Part shown: one piece after another, positions 1 to 7,931 of the stretch
Layout: each line of letters opens with the position of its first letter
Position numbering within the stretch: the stretch's first letter is position 1
DNA from: Eshraghiella sp964405265
Lineage (GTDB): Bacteria; Bacillota; Clostridia; Lachnospirales; Lachnospiraceae
Direction: 5' to 3'
DNA length: 64,000 nt
Assembly: GCA_964405265.1 (NCBI GenBank)
Contig: CAYONC010000002.1
Span: 1 to 64,000 of the forward strand
The notes under the pieces: model-generated
Told to the model about the DNA's origin: nothing
Seen by the model: only the letters and a program-made list of their open reading frames with translations
Databases searched by the model: none
Made by a program: the position numbers and the translations under genes

Positions 1-75
1 GACCATATTTATTATAGCATCGGCATTGAAAAAAATAAATATTATTTATAAAAAACGGTGCAATCCGTATTATAC

Positions 76-112
76 AAAAAAGAGAGCAGCCGTACCTAAC
101 ACGACCGCTCTC
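76..112 (-). terminator. Rho-independent terminator after tsf
   Basis: Read on the minus strand, a 12-bp stem (arms 101-112 and 82-93, with two G-U pairs) closes a 7-base loop and is followed by a run of six T (complement of 76-81). It lies about 40 bases after the tsf stop codon and should end the rpsB-tsf transcript. The remaining bases 1-75 are AT-rich and I see no gene in them. Confidence 0.9.
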
Positions 113-152
113 AGATAATAATACAATATAAATACAGACTGACAAAAGGAAA

Positions 153-1082
153 TTAGCCCTGCATCTGTGCTGCAACCTCAGCTGCAAAATCCTCGCTCTT
201 CTTCTCAAGTCCTTCTCCGGTCTCAAAACGGACAAAACTGTTAACCGTAATGTCTGCACCGACCTTCTTCGATACTTCCTTGATATAAGCTGAAACTGAC
301 TGCTTACCGTCTTCTGCCTTTACATATACCTGATCAAGGAGACATATTTCTTTAAGCTCCTTGTTGATACGTCCCATTACCATACCTTCAATAATCTTAT
401 CGTTGGCATCAGGCTTCTCAAGCTTAGCCTGTGCAGTAAGAACTTCCTTTTCAGAATTAATATAATTCTGGTCAACCTCGTCACGTGACGTATACTTAGG
501 ATTAAGTGCTGCTATCTGCATTGCAACATTCTTAAGTGCTTCCTTAACATCATCATTAACTACAGATGCCGTTGCTGATACAAGCACACCGATTTTTCCT
601 CCTCCGTGCGTATATGATACAACGCATCCATCCGTTACGTTCATTTTTTCAAATCTTCTGATTTTAAGATTTTCACCGATAACCGCAATCTTACTTGCAA
701 GTGCATCTGCAACAGTCTTCTCAGGTTCAAGCTTCCATGCTTCTGCCATAAACGCATCCATGTCAGAAGCATCTGAAGTCAGTGCCTGATTGGCAACCTC
801 TTCAACATATGCTGCAAAATCTGCATTCTTGGCAACAAAATCCGTTTCACTGTTTACCTCAACAATCGCTGCCGTATTGTCATTGGAAACCACACACTTA
901 ACAAGACCTTCTGCAGCTATTCTTCCGGCTTTCTTGGCTGCCTTTGCAAGACCGTTCTCTCTTAAATATTCTACAGCCTTATCCATATTGCCATCAGTTT
1001 CACCGAGTGCCTTCTTGCAATCCATCATGCCTGCACCGGTAAGTTCTCTTAATTCTTTTACCATTGCTGCTGTTATAGCCAT
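153..1082 (-). CDS. tsf: Translation elongation factor Ts
   Basis: EF-Ts is the nucleotide exchange factor that recycles EF-Tu-GDP to EF-Tu-GTP in the cytoplasm. The 309-residue protein starts with the family's UBA-like helical domain (residues 1-50, with ELTGAGMMDCKKAL) and carries the TDFVA motif at residues 80-84, which contacts EF-Tu; the dimerisation-type core follows. The frame stays open upstream to 1187, but the start at 1082 is preceded by AGGAGG at good spacing and matches the conserved N-terminus MAITAAMVKELRE; the extra upstream residues overlap rpsB and look unlike the family. It follows rpsB by 25 bases and is probably co-transcribed with it, as in most bacteria. Nothing odd is seen. 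Confidence 0.97.
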   Translation of the reverse strand: MAITAAMVKELRELTGAGMMDCKKALGETDGNMDKAVEYLRENGLAKAAKKAGRIAAEGLVKCVVSNDNTAAIVEVNSETDFVAKNADFAAYVEEVANQALTSDASDMDAFMAEAWKLEPEKTVADALASKIAVIGENLKIRRFEKMNVTDGCVVSYTHGGGKIGVLVSATASVVNDDVKEALKNVAMQIAALNPKYTSRDEVDQNYINSEKEVLTAQAKLEKPDANDKIIEGMVMGRINKELKEICLLDQVYVKAEDGKQSVSAYIKEVSKKVGADITVNSFVRFETGEGLEKKSEDFAAEVAAQMQG

Positions 1083-1107
1083 ATTCGTATTCCTCCTGAT
1101 ATAGATA

Positions 1108-1866
1108 TTAAGCTTCTTCTGCTGTCTCTGCTTCTTCCTCAGTCTCTTCAGATTCAACAATGTCAGCATATTCTTCTGCTGTTTCACCCTGATTAGCTGC
1201 TATTACGGCATCTGCCATCTTGGAAACGATTAATTTAACGGCTCTGATAGCATCATCATTACCAGGAATTACATAATCAAGTTCTTCCGGATCACAGTTG
1301 GTATCAGCTATTCCGATGAGAGGAATTCCCAGAACATGAGCTTCCTTAACACAGATAGCTTCCTTCTTAGGGTCTACAACGAAAATCGCATCAGGTATTC
1401 TCTTCATATTCTTGATACCGCCAAGATTCTTCTCAAGTTTTTCCTGTTCTTTCTTAAGCTGTATAACTTCCTTCTTAGGAAGAACTTCAAATGTTCCGTC
1501 AGCTTCCATTGCTTCGATTTCTTTTAATCTGTTAATTCTGCTCTGAATTGTCTTGAAGTTGGTAAGCATTCCGCCTAACCATCTTTCATTAACATAGAAC
1601 ATTCCGCAGCGTTCTGCTTCAGATTTAACGGCATCCTGTGCCTGTTTCTTGGTTCCTACAAAAAGGATTGTTCCCCCCTGTGCGGCAACGTCATATACTG
1701 CATTATAAGCTTCATCAACCTTGCCTACAGATTTCTGTAAATCGATGATATAAATGCCGTTTCTCTCCGTATAGATGTACTCAGCCATCTTAGGGTTCCA
1801 TCTTCTTGTCTGATGTCCGAAATGAACACCTGCCTCAAGTAACTGTTTCATTGAAATAACGCTCAT
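1108..1866 (-). CDS. rpsB: 30S ribosomal protein S2
   Basis: S2 binds late in 30S assembly and helps anchor S1-type activity at the mRNA exit side. The 252-residue product shows the typical opening MSVISMKQLLEAGVHFGHQ, the RRWNPKM motif near residue 22 and the GxxHR/KK-rich central region, and ends in an acidic tail (residues 228-252, mostly Glu, Ala and Thr) that is common in clostridial S2. The start has GGAGG eight bases upstream. It is first in the rpsB-tsf pair. The leader of about 120 bases in front of it may carry autoregulation by S2, but I see no structure I can name. Confidence 0.97.
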   Translation of the reverse strand: MSVISMKQLLEAGVHFGHQTRRWNPKMAEYIYTERNGIYIIDLQKSVGKVDEAYNAVYDVAAQGGTILFVGTKKQAQDAVKSEAERCGMFYVNERWLGGMLTNFKTIQSRINRLKEIEAMEADGTFEVLPKKEVIQLKKEQEKLEKNLGGIKNMKRIPDAIFVVDPKKEAICVKEAHVLGIPLIGIADTNCDPEELDYVIPGNDDAIRAVKLIVSKMADAVIAANQGETAEEYADIVESEETEEEAETAEEA

Positions 1867-1985
1867 TTTAATACCTCCATGGTTATATTCTTCCGCAGAT
1901 TTCTTCTTCCGTTCTACCTTAAAGCGTCAACAGGCACCACACGGAAATCAGTCTGCGTGTATTTTTGTGTTTTACACACTCTGAT

Positions 1986-2014
1986 AAAATATCATAATAC
2001 AAGAAAAAAGGCAA
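1986..2014 (-). promoter_or_regulatory. Candidate sigma-A promoter for rpsB-tsf
   Basis: On the minus strand TTGCCT (complement of 2009-2014) and TATTTT (complement of 1986-1991) are separated by exactly 17 bases. The -35 hexamer lies inside the terminator hairpin of the preceding gene, an economical overlap. The transcript would have a leader of roughly 110 bases before rpsB (1867-1980), with a short hairpin around the bases complementary to 1940-1962. The hexamers are imperfect, so this is a candidate only. Confidence 0.4.
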
Positions 2015-2033
2015 GTATTTTCTTGCCTTTTTT
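2004..2033 (-). terminator. Terminator closing the fla/che operon
   Basis: Inverted repeat with arms 2004-2015 and 2022-2033 (core GGCAAG / CTTGCC flanked by A and T runs) and a six-base loop, starting 13 bases after the last gene of the flagellar operon. On the minus strand the stem runs into TTTTTTCTTG. T runs on both sides mean it could also work on the other strand, but no gene ends there. Confidence 0.85.
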
Positions 2034-2045
2034 CTGCTTTTTTTC

Positions 2046-2549
2046 TTATGATACAAGACGCTCTGCCATTTCCCGGTATGTCATTGAAGATTTCATGGTA
2101 AACGTTCCTGTCTGCAGATGCATCGCATAACCGTTAACTTCAAGATATTCATTAAAATCCTTCCAGTCGGAAATAATACCCGCATGCTCCATCGCCTGTG
2201 AAACAGCCTCTGAAAACATTCCCTTCGTTATGGTAATATCTGCCGTCACTTCCTCCGAGACAGTCCATGTTGTCGTCACTTCTGTGGGTGCCTCTGTTGT
2301 GGGTGCCTCTGTTGTGGGTGCCTCTGTTGTAGGTGCCTCTGTTGTGGGTGTCTCTGTTGTGGGTGCCTCCGTTGTATCCCTGTCAGGAAAAAGCGTGTCA
2401 GAAGTACTCTCCTGCATAATCATTCCCAATTCTCCCGCTCTCTTTATTATCTCATCATCTGAAAGCTTCCCTTTATTTCTTCCTGCTATTATCAGAATAA
2501 GTGCCGTGACAGTTATACCTATTCCAAGTCCGCGTAAATACATTTTCAT
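2046..2549 (-). CDS. Membrane-anchored protein with MltG/YceG LysM-like domain and TTEAP-repeat linker
   Basis: A 167-residue protein with one N-terminal membrane segment (about residues 5-23), a short helical region, a Thr/Glu/Ala/Pro linker of six pentapeptides (59-88) and a C-terminal domain (about 105-167). That domain resembles the LysM-like subdomain found at the N-terminus of the endolytic transglycosylase MltG: ITITKGMFSEAVSQ, then an I-D-F-N-EYL stretch and a TGTFT-MS-REMAERL ending. The MltG catalytic domain is absent. Inference: it may bind peptidoglycan outside the membrane, with the linker as spacer. It overlaps the upstream gene by ATGA, so the two are probably translationally coupled, and it is the last gene before the operon terminator. 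No specific function is known to me. Confidence 0.75.
   Translation of the reverse strand: MKMYLRGLGIGITVTALILIIAGRNKGKLSDDEIIKRAGELGMIMQESTSDTLFPDRDTTEAPTTETPTTEAPTTEAPTTEAPTTEAPTEVTTTWTVSEEVTADITITKGMFSEAVSQAMEHAGIISDWKDFNEYLEVNGYAMHLQTGTFTMKSSMTYREMAERLVS
2286..2375. repeat. Six tandem 15-bp repeats encoding TTEAP
   Basis: Six near-identical 15-base units (one encodes TTETP) form the linker of the MltG-like protein. Single-base differences between units suggest recent expansion by slippage; copy number may vary between strains. It is coding repeat, not CRISPR. Confidence 0.9.
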
Positions 2550-3340
2550 TGTCTGCCACCCCGGAACAAATCCAATACAAGCTTTACTTCACCAAGACCT
2601 ATTCCAAGCTCCTTAGCAATGTCCACTGCGGATTTCCCCTGCGAACTCAGTGCAAGTATTCTTTCGTTATTATTTCCGCCGGCGCCGGCAGCCGCTTTCT
2701 GTTCTTCCCTGACAGATTCTTTTTTTACGGTCTCTCTGGTTCTTTTTACAGCCGTCTTTGCTGTTGCCGTACGTTTTCTCGTTTTTTTCGTTATAACCGT
2801 TTCTTCATCTGCCTGTATATCATCAGAAACTGCTTCCACAACTGCATCAAGCTGATTCAGAACATTTTTTTTCTGTTCATCCTTCAGCAGCTGTTCACTC
2901 TGCATAAAGCCTTCCGGTTCTTCCATATTATCAGACTCCGGAGTCTTTGGTAATTTTTCTATTTCTTTTTTTGCAATATTAATATCTCTGACAGCTATGT
3001 TAATTTCCTTCTTTTTCTCATTAAGCATGTCATAAAGAAACATCACTTCATTATGATTTCGGTTTATTTCCGCAAGAATCGTATCTGAATATTCATTCAT
3101 TTCAAGCATTTTCTGATTAGAGAGCCTGTCAAAAATAATTTCGGTTTTTTCACGTGCCTCATCAATTTTTTCATCAAGCATTTCCCTTATCTGTGCTTCA
3201 ATTGCTTCTTTCTGTTTTTCGGTTAATTCCGTCCGTCCGCTGTCCGTATCTTTTTTTTCATCTCTCACTGACGGAAAAATAAATCCCGCTGCCATTATCA
3301 TACTGCCTGCAACAAGCAGTGTAATTTCCAAGCCTGTCAT
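2546..3340 (-). CDS. DUF6115 / SwrB-like membrane-tethered coiled-coil protein
   Basis: 264 residues: an N-terminal membrane segment (about 5-22), a long charged coiled coil (40-130), a Lys/Arg/Thr/Ala-rich basic stretch (185-208) and a C-terminal helix-turn-helix-like module (226-260, with KSAVDIAKELGIGLGEV). This architecture and its place behind sigD match the DUF6115 family, to which B. subtilis SwrB (YlxL) belongs; SwrB promotes flagellar export-apparatus maturation and swarming. The gene is 9 bases after the small orf upstream and overlaps the next gene by four bases. The basic, histone-H1-like stretch is unusual; whether the terminal helices bind DNA or protein cannot be told from sequence. 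Family assignment is from recollection, not a search. Confidence 0.7.
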   Translation of the reverse strand: MTGLEITLLVAGSMIMAAGFIFPSVRDEKKDTDSGRTELTEKQKEAIEAQIREMLDEKIDEAREKTEIIFDRLSNQKMLEMNEYSDTILAEINRNHNEVMFLYDMLNEKKKEINIAVRDINIAKKEIEKLPKTPESDNMEEPEGFMQSEQLLKDEQKKNVLNQLDAVVEAVSDDIQADEETVITKKTRKRTATAKTAVKRTRETVKKESVREEQKAAAGAGGNNNERILALSSQGKSAVDIAKELGIGLGEVKLVLDLFRGGRQ

Positions 3341-3349
3341 CGTATTCTC

Positions 3350-3637
3350 CTATATTCTGACGTCAAATCCCGTTTTTTTCTTTATTTCAACGGTTCCGTC
3401 CTTTTGTTTTTTCTTATCGGAATTATTGCCTTCCTGATATGTGCCTTTTCCTTCCTCTTTTGCATCAAATTTGGAATTCATAAAGGTTTCTTCTTTTTTA
3501 TTAACCTGGTTAAATTTATTTTCAATATTTTTATCCTGAATCACATTGGCATTATGCTGTTCCACATACGGTCTGCTGTCTTCTGTTTTCTGTATTTCCG
3601 TTCTTCCTATTACTCCGTTAAATTCCACCGGTCTCAT
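3350..3637 (-). CDS. Small conserved-looking hydrophilic protein of the fla operon, function unknown
   Basis: A 95-residue soluble protein, rich in Lys, Glu, Asn and Gln, without membrane segment or cysteine. It opens MRPVEFNGVIGRT and ends KTGFDVRI; the middle is low in hydrophobic residues and probably disordered. It sits between fapA and the SwrB-like gene with short gaps (21 and 9 bases), so it belongs to the operon. I have an impression that similar short proteins recur at this place in Lachnospiraceae, but I cannot verify that or name a function. Confidence 0.7.
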   Translation of the reverse strand: MRPVEFNGVIGRTEIQKTEDSRPYVEQHNANVIQDKNIENKFNQVNKKEETFMNSKFDAKEEGKGTYQEGNNSDKKKQKDGTVEIKKKTGFDVRI

Positions 3638-3658
3638 ATGCAGACTCCTTTCATACGG

Positions 3659-5254
3659 CTATAAACTCAGCATCGTTATGTCGGCACCTACTTTTGCATA
3701 CTGACAATACTGTGCTTTTTCCCTTATAAACATGCTCTGGTCACCAAATTCCATTTTAACACCGGGATATATCGTATCCGTTACCTTTATTCTCGCATCG
3801 GAAGTTTCATATACTTTTCCGCTTAACTCAGCATACCGGTTATTAAGTTCATTTATCTGCCCCGACATAATTACAAGATTTTTCATTGACTCATGCAGTG
3901 TTTCAAGCTGTGATTCCATAAGTACAACTCCGGACTCCTGTTTTTTTCTGAGATATTCGATTCTCTGATTAAGAAGTTCCTTAAGCTTTAATGCATCTGC
4001 TATCTGTTTTTTTAATGCATTCAGTTCGGCAACCTGTTCCGGATTGTTCCCTACTGCCAGTACCGTAACCGTTTCCATGTCCGAACCTATCGTCTTAGCT
4101 TCTATTTTCAGTCCTGCCCTGATATTTCCTCCGACTATAAAACCTTTACGTCCGTGTACTTCAATGCTCCTTCCGGCAGATACCCTGCTGTGCAGTATTA
4201 CATTGCTTTCTATGTCTCCTGCCGCAGACACCTCAGCATTTTCTATAAATGCCGTAACTATGTTTCCGCCCGATTTAAGTATTCCCCGGTTCATTCCGTG
4301 TATTCCCCTCTGCAGAATAATATCCCCTCCTGCCGTTATCTGTGCTCCTTCCACAACACCGTCCACACGCACGCTGCCGGTTGCCGTTATTTTGAACCCC
4401 GCCATCACGTTTCCTATAACGGTCACATTACCGTTAAAATCAATGTCTCCGGTTGTCGTGTCAACGTTTGTTCTGACAATATATTCATCTGAAACGGTCA
4501 CCTTATCCCCTTCAAGCATTACCTGTCCTGACACATCCGAAATCAGCTCCCTGCCATCCCGTGATACCGACAGGTTCCTTCCATACTTGAAAATCTTTCT
4601 GCCAACCTTACGCGGATTAATGGCTCCACCAAGTATGTTGGTTCCCGGTATTCCGGGTATTTCAGGTGTTATCACCGCAACAACATCTCCTGCCTTCACA
4701 TGATTGATTATGTCAAGCTTGTGAAAGTCAACGGTTCCGTCTTCATTAACGGTTGGTCTTGCCACTATTTCAGGATTAAAATTGTAAGTCAGCACGGCAT
4801 CGCTGCCCTCCACCGGGGGAGTTCCTTCAGCTATTGTAATGACCTGAAAATACATTTCTTCACGTATTGCATTTATTATTACATCTTCTTTTATTCCATA
4901 TGTCACATTCATTCCTTTCAGGTCGGCAAGTACTTCTTCCGGCGTAATTTTATCCATCCCTTCCATTGGAGGATACATCACTGCCTGAAGTGCTATATTA
5001 TTTTGATTAATATATTTACACCAGCCTGAAAAAGGCATTACTTTAAGAGCGGAAACTTTTACCTTTCCGCCCTTTTCACACATTTCCATTCCTTTTTTCA
5101 GTTCAACAGTATTTTCAAATGTTATCTTTCTGCTTCCAAGATACGATGTATAAATATCCATTGGAACCATTATGCCTCTGCCCTCAGGCGGTATTTTCTC
5201 AATATATATACCGTCGTCTTTCTGAGACACTCTGTAATATCCGTTTTTGTCCAT
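3659..5254 (-). CDS. fapA: FapA (DUF342) family protein
   Basis: 531 residues with the FapA layout: an N-terminal alpha/beta domain, a central right-handed beta-helix (about residues 240-390) made of short G-N-V/A-G repeats such as GNVTVIGNV, GDIILQRGI and GGNIRAGLK, and a C-terminal coiled coil (about 405-475). DUF342 proteins are cytoplasmic. FapA of Vibrio has been tied to flagellar assembly and glucose signalling, but no biochemical role is settled in Firmicutes. It follows sigD by 12 bases, so it is co-expressed with the late part of the operon. The assignment to DUF342 is firm; the role is inference. Confidence 0.88.
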   Translation of the reverse strand: MDKNGYYRVSQKDDGIYIEKIPPEGRGIMVPMDIYTSYLGSRKITFENTVELKKGMEMCEKGGKVKVSALKVMPFSGWCKYINQNNIALQAVMYPPMEGMDKITPEEVLADLKGMNVTYGIKEDVIINAIREEMYFQVITIAEGTPPVEGSDAVLTYNFNPEIVARPTVNEDGTVDFHKLDIINHVKAGDVVAVITPEIPGIPGTNILGGAINPRKVGRKIFKYGRNLSVSRDGRELISDVSGQVMLEGDKVTVSDEYIVRTNVDTTTGDIDFNGNVTVIGNVMAGFKITATGSVRVDGVVEGAQITAGGDIILQRGIHGMNRGILKSGGNIVTAFIENAEVSAAGDIESNVILHSRVSAGRSIEVHGRKGFIVGGNIRAGLKIEAKTIGSDMETVTVLAVGNNPEQVAELNALKKQIADALKLKELLNQRIEYLRKKQESGVVLMESQLETLHESMKNLVIMSGQINELNNRYAELSGKVYETSDARIKVTDTIYPGVKMEFGDQSMFIREKAQYCQYAKVGADITMLSL

Positions 5255-5266
5255 AATATCATGCCC

Positions 5267-6031
5267 CTATTCCATAAAAACGTCCATATATCCGCCTAAT
5301 TGTTTTTTTAATTTGGCAAGTGCCTTGGTATGAAGCTGTGATACCCTTGATTCTGACACCTCAAGTACCTCGCTTATTTCTTTTAGTGTCATTTCTTCAT
5401 AATAATAAAGCATAACTACCCTATTTTCCTTCTCCGTAAGCCGGCTCAATGCTTCCGAAATCATCCGGGTAAGTTCTTCCTTCTCGACTGCTTTTTCAGG
5501 CTGTTCAAAATGTGAATTTCCCACAGCCTCCATTTTCACTTCACTGCCAAGCTCAACAAATTCTTCAAGTGAAATAAGATTTGTAACTTTTGCCTGCCCC
5601 TGCCAGTTATATAATTCATCAACGGATACTTCAAGTTCCTCTGCTATTTCTTCATCCGTTGCACTTCTGCCAAGCTCTGATTCTATTTTAGAGCACGCGG
5701 CATCTATCTTTTTCTGCTTCTGCCTTATGGAACGCGGTATCCAGTCCATTTTTCTGATTTGATCAAGTATTGCGCCACGTATTCTGAGACTTGCATATGT
5801 TTCAAATTTTACATTTTTATCAAAATTAAACTTGTCTATGGCATCAATAAGCCCAAAAATCCCATAACTCACAAGGTCTTCATATTCTATATTGCTTCCG
5901 AGATACATACTCAGCCGCCCCGCCACAAGTTTAACCAGTGGTGCATATTCTATTATAATCTGTTCCTTAAGCTCAGGTGTTTTCTTCCTGTGATAGGAAT
6001 CCCACAGTCTGCTCTTTTCATTATCGTCCAT
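5267..6031 (-). CDS. sigD: RNA polymerase sigma factor for flagellar operon (FliA/WhiG, sigma-D)
   Basis: 254 residues with sigma-70 regions 2 (YAPLVKLVAGRL through the DLVSYGIFGLIDAID core-binding part and FETYASLRIRGAILDQIR), 3 (near 85-150) and 4 (about 195-245, with TLKEISEVLEVSESRVSQLHTKAL). The motif WIPRSIRQK is typical of the FliA/WhiG class rather than of sporulation sigma factors. Sigma-D drives late flagellar genes such as flagellin and receptors, none of which are in the window; the anti-sigma factor FlgM must be elsewhere. Placement near the distal end of the fla/che operon is as in B. subtilis, where position limits its expression and contributes to motile/sessile heterogeneity. 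Confidence 0.95.
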   Translation of the reverse strand: MDDNEKSRLWDSYHRKKTPELKEQIIIEYAPLVKLVAGRLSMYLGSNIEYEDLVSYGIFGLIDAIDKFNFDKNVKFETYASLRIRGAILDQIRKMDWIPRSIRQKQKKIDAACSKIESELGRSATDEEIAEELEVSVDELYNWQGQAKVTNLISLEEFVELGSEVKMEAVGNSHFEQPEKAVEKEELTRMISEALSRLTEKENRVVMLYYYEEMTLKEISEVLEVSESRVSQLHTKALAKLKKQLGGYMDVFME

Positions 6032-6047
6032 CCGACCACCCTGTTAT

Positions 6048-6314
6048 TTATTCAGTATCACTTTCAAGATTCGTCTTTTCTGTATCTTCCGGCTCATTCT
6101 CATTCTCAGCCTCAGGCTCCTCCCGGGTCGCAAGTATGAGTAATATTTTTCTGAATATCATCCCTACGATATAAAACCCTATGAGAAAACCAAGCACAGC
6201 CAAAAGCGAGCTGAGCGAGCTTTTTTTGTTTACCAGCATTACTATACTGACCACCAAAGCTGCCGATAATGATATTACTGCCGGAAGTGTCCTCAATCCT
6301 TCTTTTTCCTTCAT
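6048..6314 (-). CDS. Small two-helix membrane protein of the fla operon, unknown
   Basis: 88 residues: two hydrophobic segments (about 9-27 and 34-60) joined by a short KKSS-containing turn, then an acidic tail (about 65-88, mostly Glu, Asp, Asn and Thr). Both ends are probably cytoplasmic. It lies between cheD and sigD with gaps of 14 and 16 bases and is clearly part of the transcript. I do not recognise a family; similar small membrane proteins occur at this place in related fla operons, but no role can be given. Confidence 0.7.
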   Translation of the reverse strand: MKEKEGLRTLPAVISLSAALVVSIVMLVNKKSSLSSLLAVLGFLIGFYIVGMIFRKILLILATREEPEAENENEPEDTEKTNLESDTE

Positions 6315-6328
6315 CCGATGCCCCTCCG

Positions 6329-6811
6329 TTATATAAACTTAGGCTCTTTGCCAACCGACTTAACCTTCAGACTCCCGTCTTCCGAATAAAATTCTATTGT
6401 TCTTCCGTAATTTAATCCGGTATCCTCCGCAATTATCTTAATCCCAAGCTCTGCAAGATGCTTTCTTGCAGCCTCAATATTGTTATCACCCACATTGAGA
6501 TTTGAAAGACTTGTTCCTGCCCTGATTGCAAACATTTTGGCTCCACCGGCTATCTTTGCAGTCATATACTGTCTTTTGGCACCCATTTCTTCCATTCTTC
6601 GAACCGTTTCAGCTATCCCGGTGTCACCGAATTTTGCTATATTCTGATTGTTAATTATCCTGGTACTGTCAGGAAGCATAAAATGCACCATTCCGGCTAT
6701 TTTGTTAACGGAATCATATATGCATGCTCCTATACAGGACCCGAGTCCCAGTGTCGTAAGGGCTTCAGGAGCCCTGCATACATTAAGGTCAGCCATACCC
6801 ACTTTAATCAT
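6329..6811 (-). CDS. cheD: Chemoreceptor glutamine deamidase CheD
   Basis: CheD deamidates glutamines of chemoreceptors and, in Bacillus-type chemotaxis, also stimulates CheC phosphatase. The 160-residue protein carries the conserved catalytic elements: Cys26 in LGLGSCIGAC and His43 in GMVHFMLPDS, plus the later GGAKMF and GxxN segments. It directly follows cheC (four-base gap), the usual pairing of the two interacting proteins. Cytoplasmic, full length. Confidence 0.95.
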   Translation of the reverse strand: MIKVGMADLNVCRAPEALTTLGLGSCIGACIYDSVNKIAGMVHFMLPDSTRIINNQNIAKFGDTGIAETVRRMEEMGAKRQYMTAKIAGGAKMFAIRAGTSLSNLNVGDNNIEAARKHLAELGIKIIAEDTGLNYGRTIEFYSEDGSLKVKSVGKEPKFI

Positions 6812-6815
6812 ATTT

Positions 6816-7430
6816 TTATAGTCCTAACGAAGATAAAATTTTGTCATAAGAATCCAATTCAGGCATCATGAGAAAATATCCGTTCACGAGATCATTTTCT
6901 CCAAACTGGGTCTGAATAAGCAACACCTTATCTCCTATCTTGCCATACTCCGTTGCCGGCGTGCTTAGAAGAGCTCCCGCCATATCTATCGCACAATATG
7001 GTATTGATGCAGATATCGTCAGTCCCGTTATGGATGCCATTGCCGACAGATACGAACCGGCTATGATGTTACCTATTTCATTAAGTGCCGACATTTCAAT
7101 TTCAGAAAAAGGTTCATTATTATCTAACGGTTTCCCTACAAGTATATTTACAAGCCTGTGTGCCGACTCTTCATGAAGAAGAAACATCATCATTCCCTGC
7201 ACATCACCTTCAAGCCCTATCAGAATTCCAGCAAGTATGGTTTCCTCCGAACCGAATACCTCTGCCATTTTATCAAAAGGCACAAGTGTTACAATCGGAA
7301 CATTCATGTCTATTTTTTCATTAAGCATACAGGCAAGTGCCGTCGTTGCATTGCCTGCACCTATATTACCCAGTTCCTTTAAAACGTCATATTGAGTGTC
7401 ATCAAGGGAATCCAACCTTATCTTTGACAT
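6816..7430 (-). CDS. cheC: CheY-P phosphatase CheC
   Basis: CheC dephosphorylates CheY-P and exchanges between CheD and CheY-P as a feedback element. The 204-residue protein keeps both helices of the CheC/FliY/CheX active-site type: D15-E19-N22 in DVLKELGN and S114-E118-N121 in SALNEIGN. Both look intact. It sits between cheW and cheD. No SpoA domain is present, which separates it from the FliY encoded at 19799-21019. Confidence 0.95.
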   Translation of the reverse strand: MSKIRLDSLDDTQYDVLKELGNIGAGNATTALACMLNEKIDMNVPIVTLVPFDKMAEVFGSEETILAGILIGLEGDVQGMMMFLLHEESAHRLVNILVGKPLDNNEPFSEIEMSALNEIGNIIAGSYLSAMASITGLTISASIPYCAIDMAGALLSTPATEYGKIGDKVLLIQTQFGENDLVNGYFLMMPELDSYDKILSSLGL

Positions 7431-7440
7431 CCGTCTCCTC

Positions 7441-7914
7441 CTACAACTGTTCCTTATCGGCTACAATGGCCTGAAGATTAAGGATTGATAACAGTTCTCC
7501 GTTGTATTTGCCCACGGCGCTTATAAAAAGCTGACCGTTATCACTAAGACCTACGTTATTCTTCTCTATTGAATCCTCATCCAGGGTAACCACCTCTTTA
7601 ACCATATCAACCTGTATTCCGACCATTGCCTGAAGCTCCGGCTTTATGATAATAATTCTTGTCTGTCCGGTCTCTTCAGTTTCTTCAAGTCCGAATCTTG
7701 TCCTTAAGCTCATAACCGGTACGATTTCTCCGCGAAGATTAATTACACCCTTGTAAAAGTGCTGGCATTTCGGTACACGTGTTATTTTCTGCATTCTGAC
7801 AATATTGTCAATATACATTATGTCAATTCCGAATAATTCATTATCCAGTTTAATTACTATGTACTGCTTTGCGGCTTCTGCCGTCTGTTTTTTCTGTATT
7901 GCTAATTCTTCCAT
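7441..7914 (-). CDS. cheW: Chemotaxis coupling protein CheW
   Basis: 157 residues forming the two SH3-like subdomains of CheW, with the recognisable segments FGIDIMYIDNIVRM, VINLRGEIVPVMSLR and VQVDMVKEVV-like strands. It bridges receptors and the CheA P5 domain in cytoplasmic receptor arrays. It follows cheA with a 17-base gap. A second coupling protein such as CheV is not found here. Confidence 0.95.
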   Translation of the reverse strand: MEELAIQKKQTAEAAKQYIVIKLDNELFGIDIMYIDNIVRMQKITRVPKCQHFYKGVINLRGEIVPVMSLRTRFGLEETEETGQTRIIIIKPELQAMVGIQVDMVKEVVTLDEDSIEKNNVGLSDNGQLFISAVGKYNGELLSILNLQAIVADKEQL

Positions 7915-7931
7915 ATTGCCGTCTCCCTTCC

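Noticed and set aside
1083..1187. N-terminal extension of tsf
   Set aside because: Overlaps rpsB, Lys/Arg-rich and unlike EF-Ts; the AGGAGG site decides for 1082.
2286..2375. Possible CRISPR-like repeat
   Set aside because: Units are 15 bases, directly adjacent without spacers, and in frame within a gene.
2230..2616. Plus-strand open frame with VVGAS repeats
   Set aside because: Mirror image of the TTEAP repeat of the real minus-strand gene.
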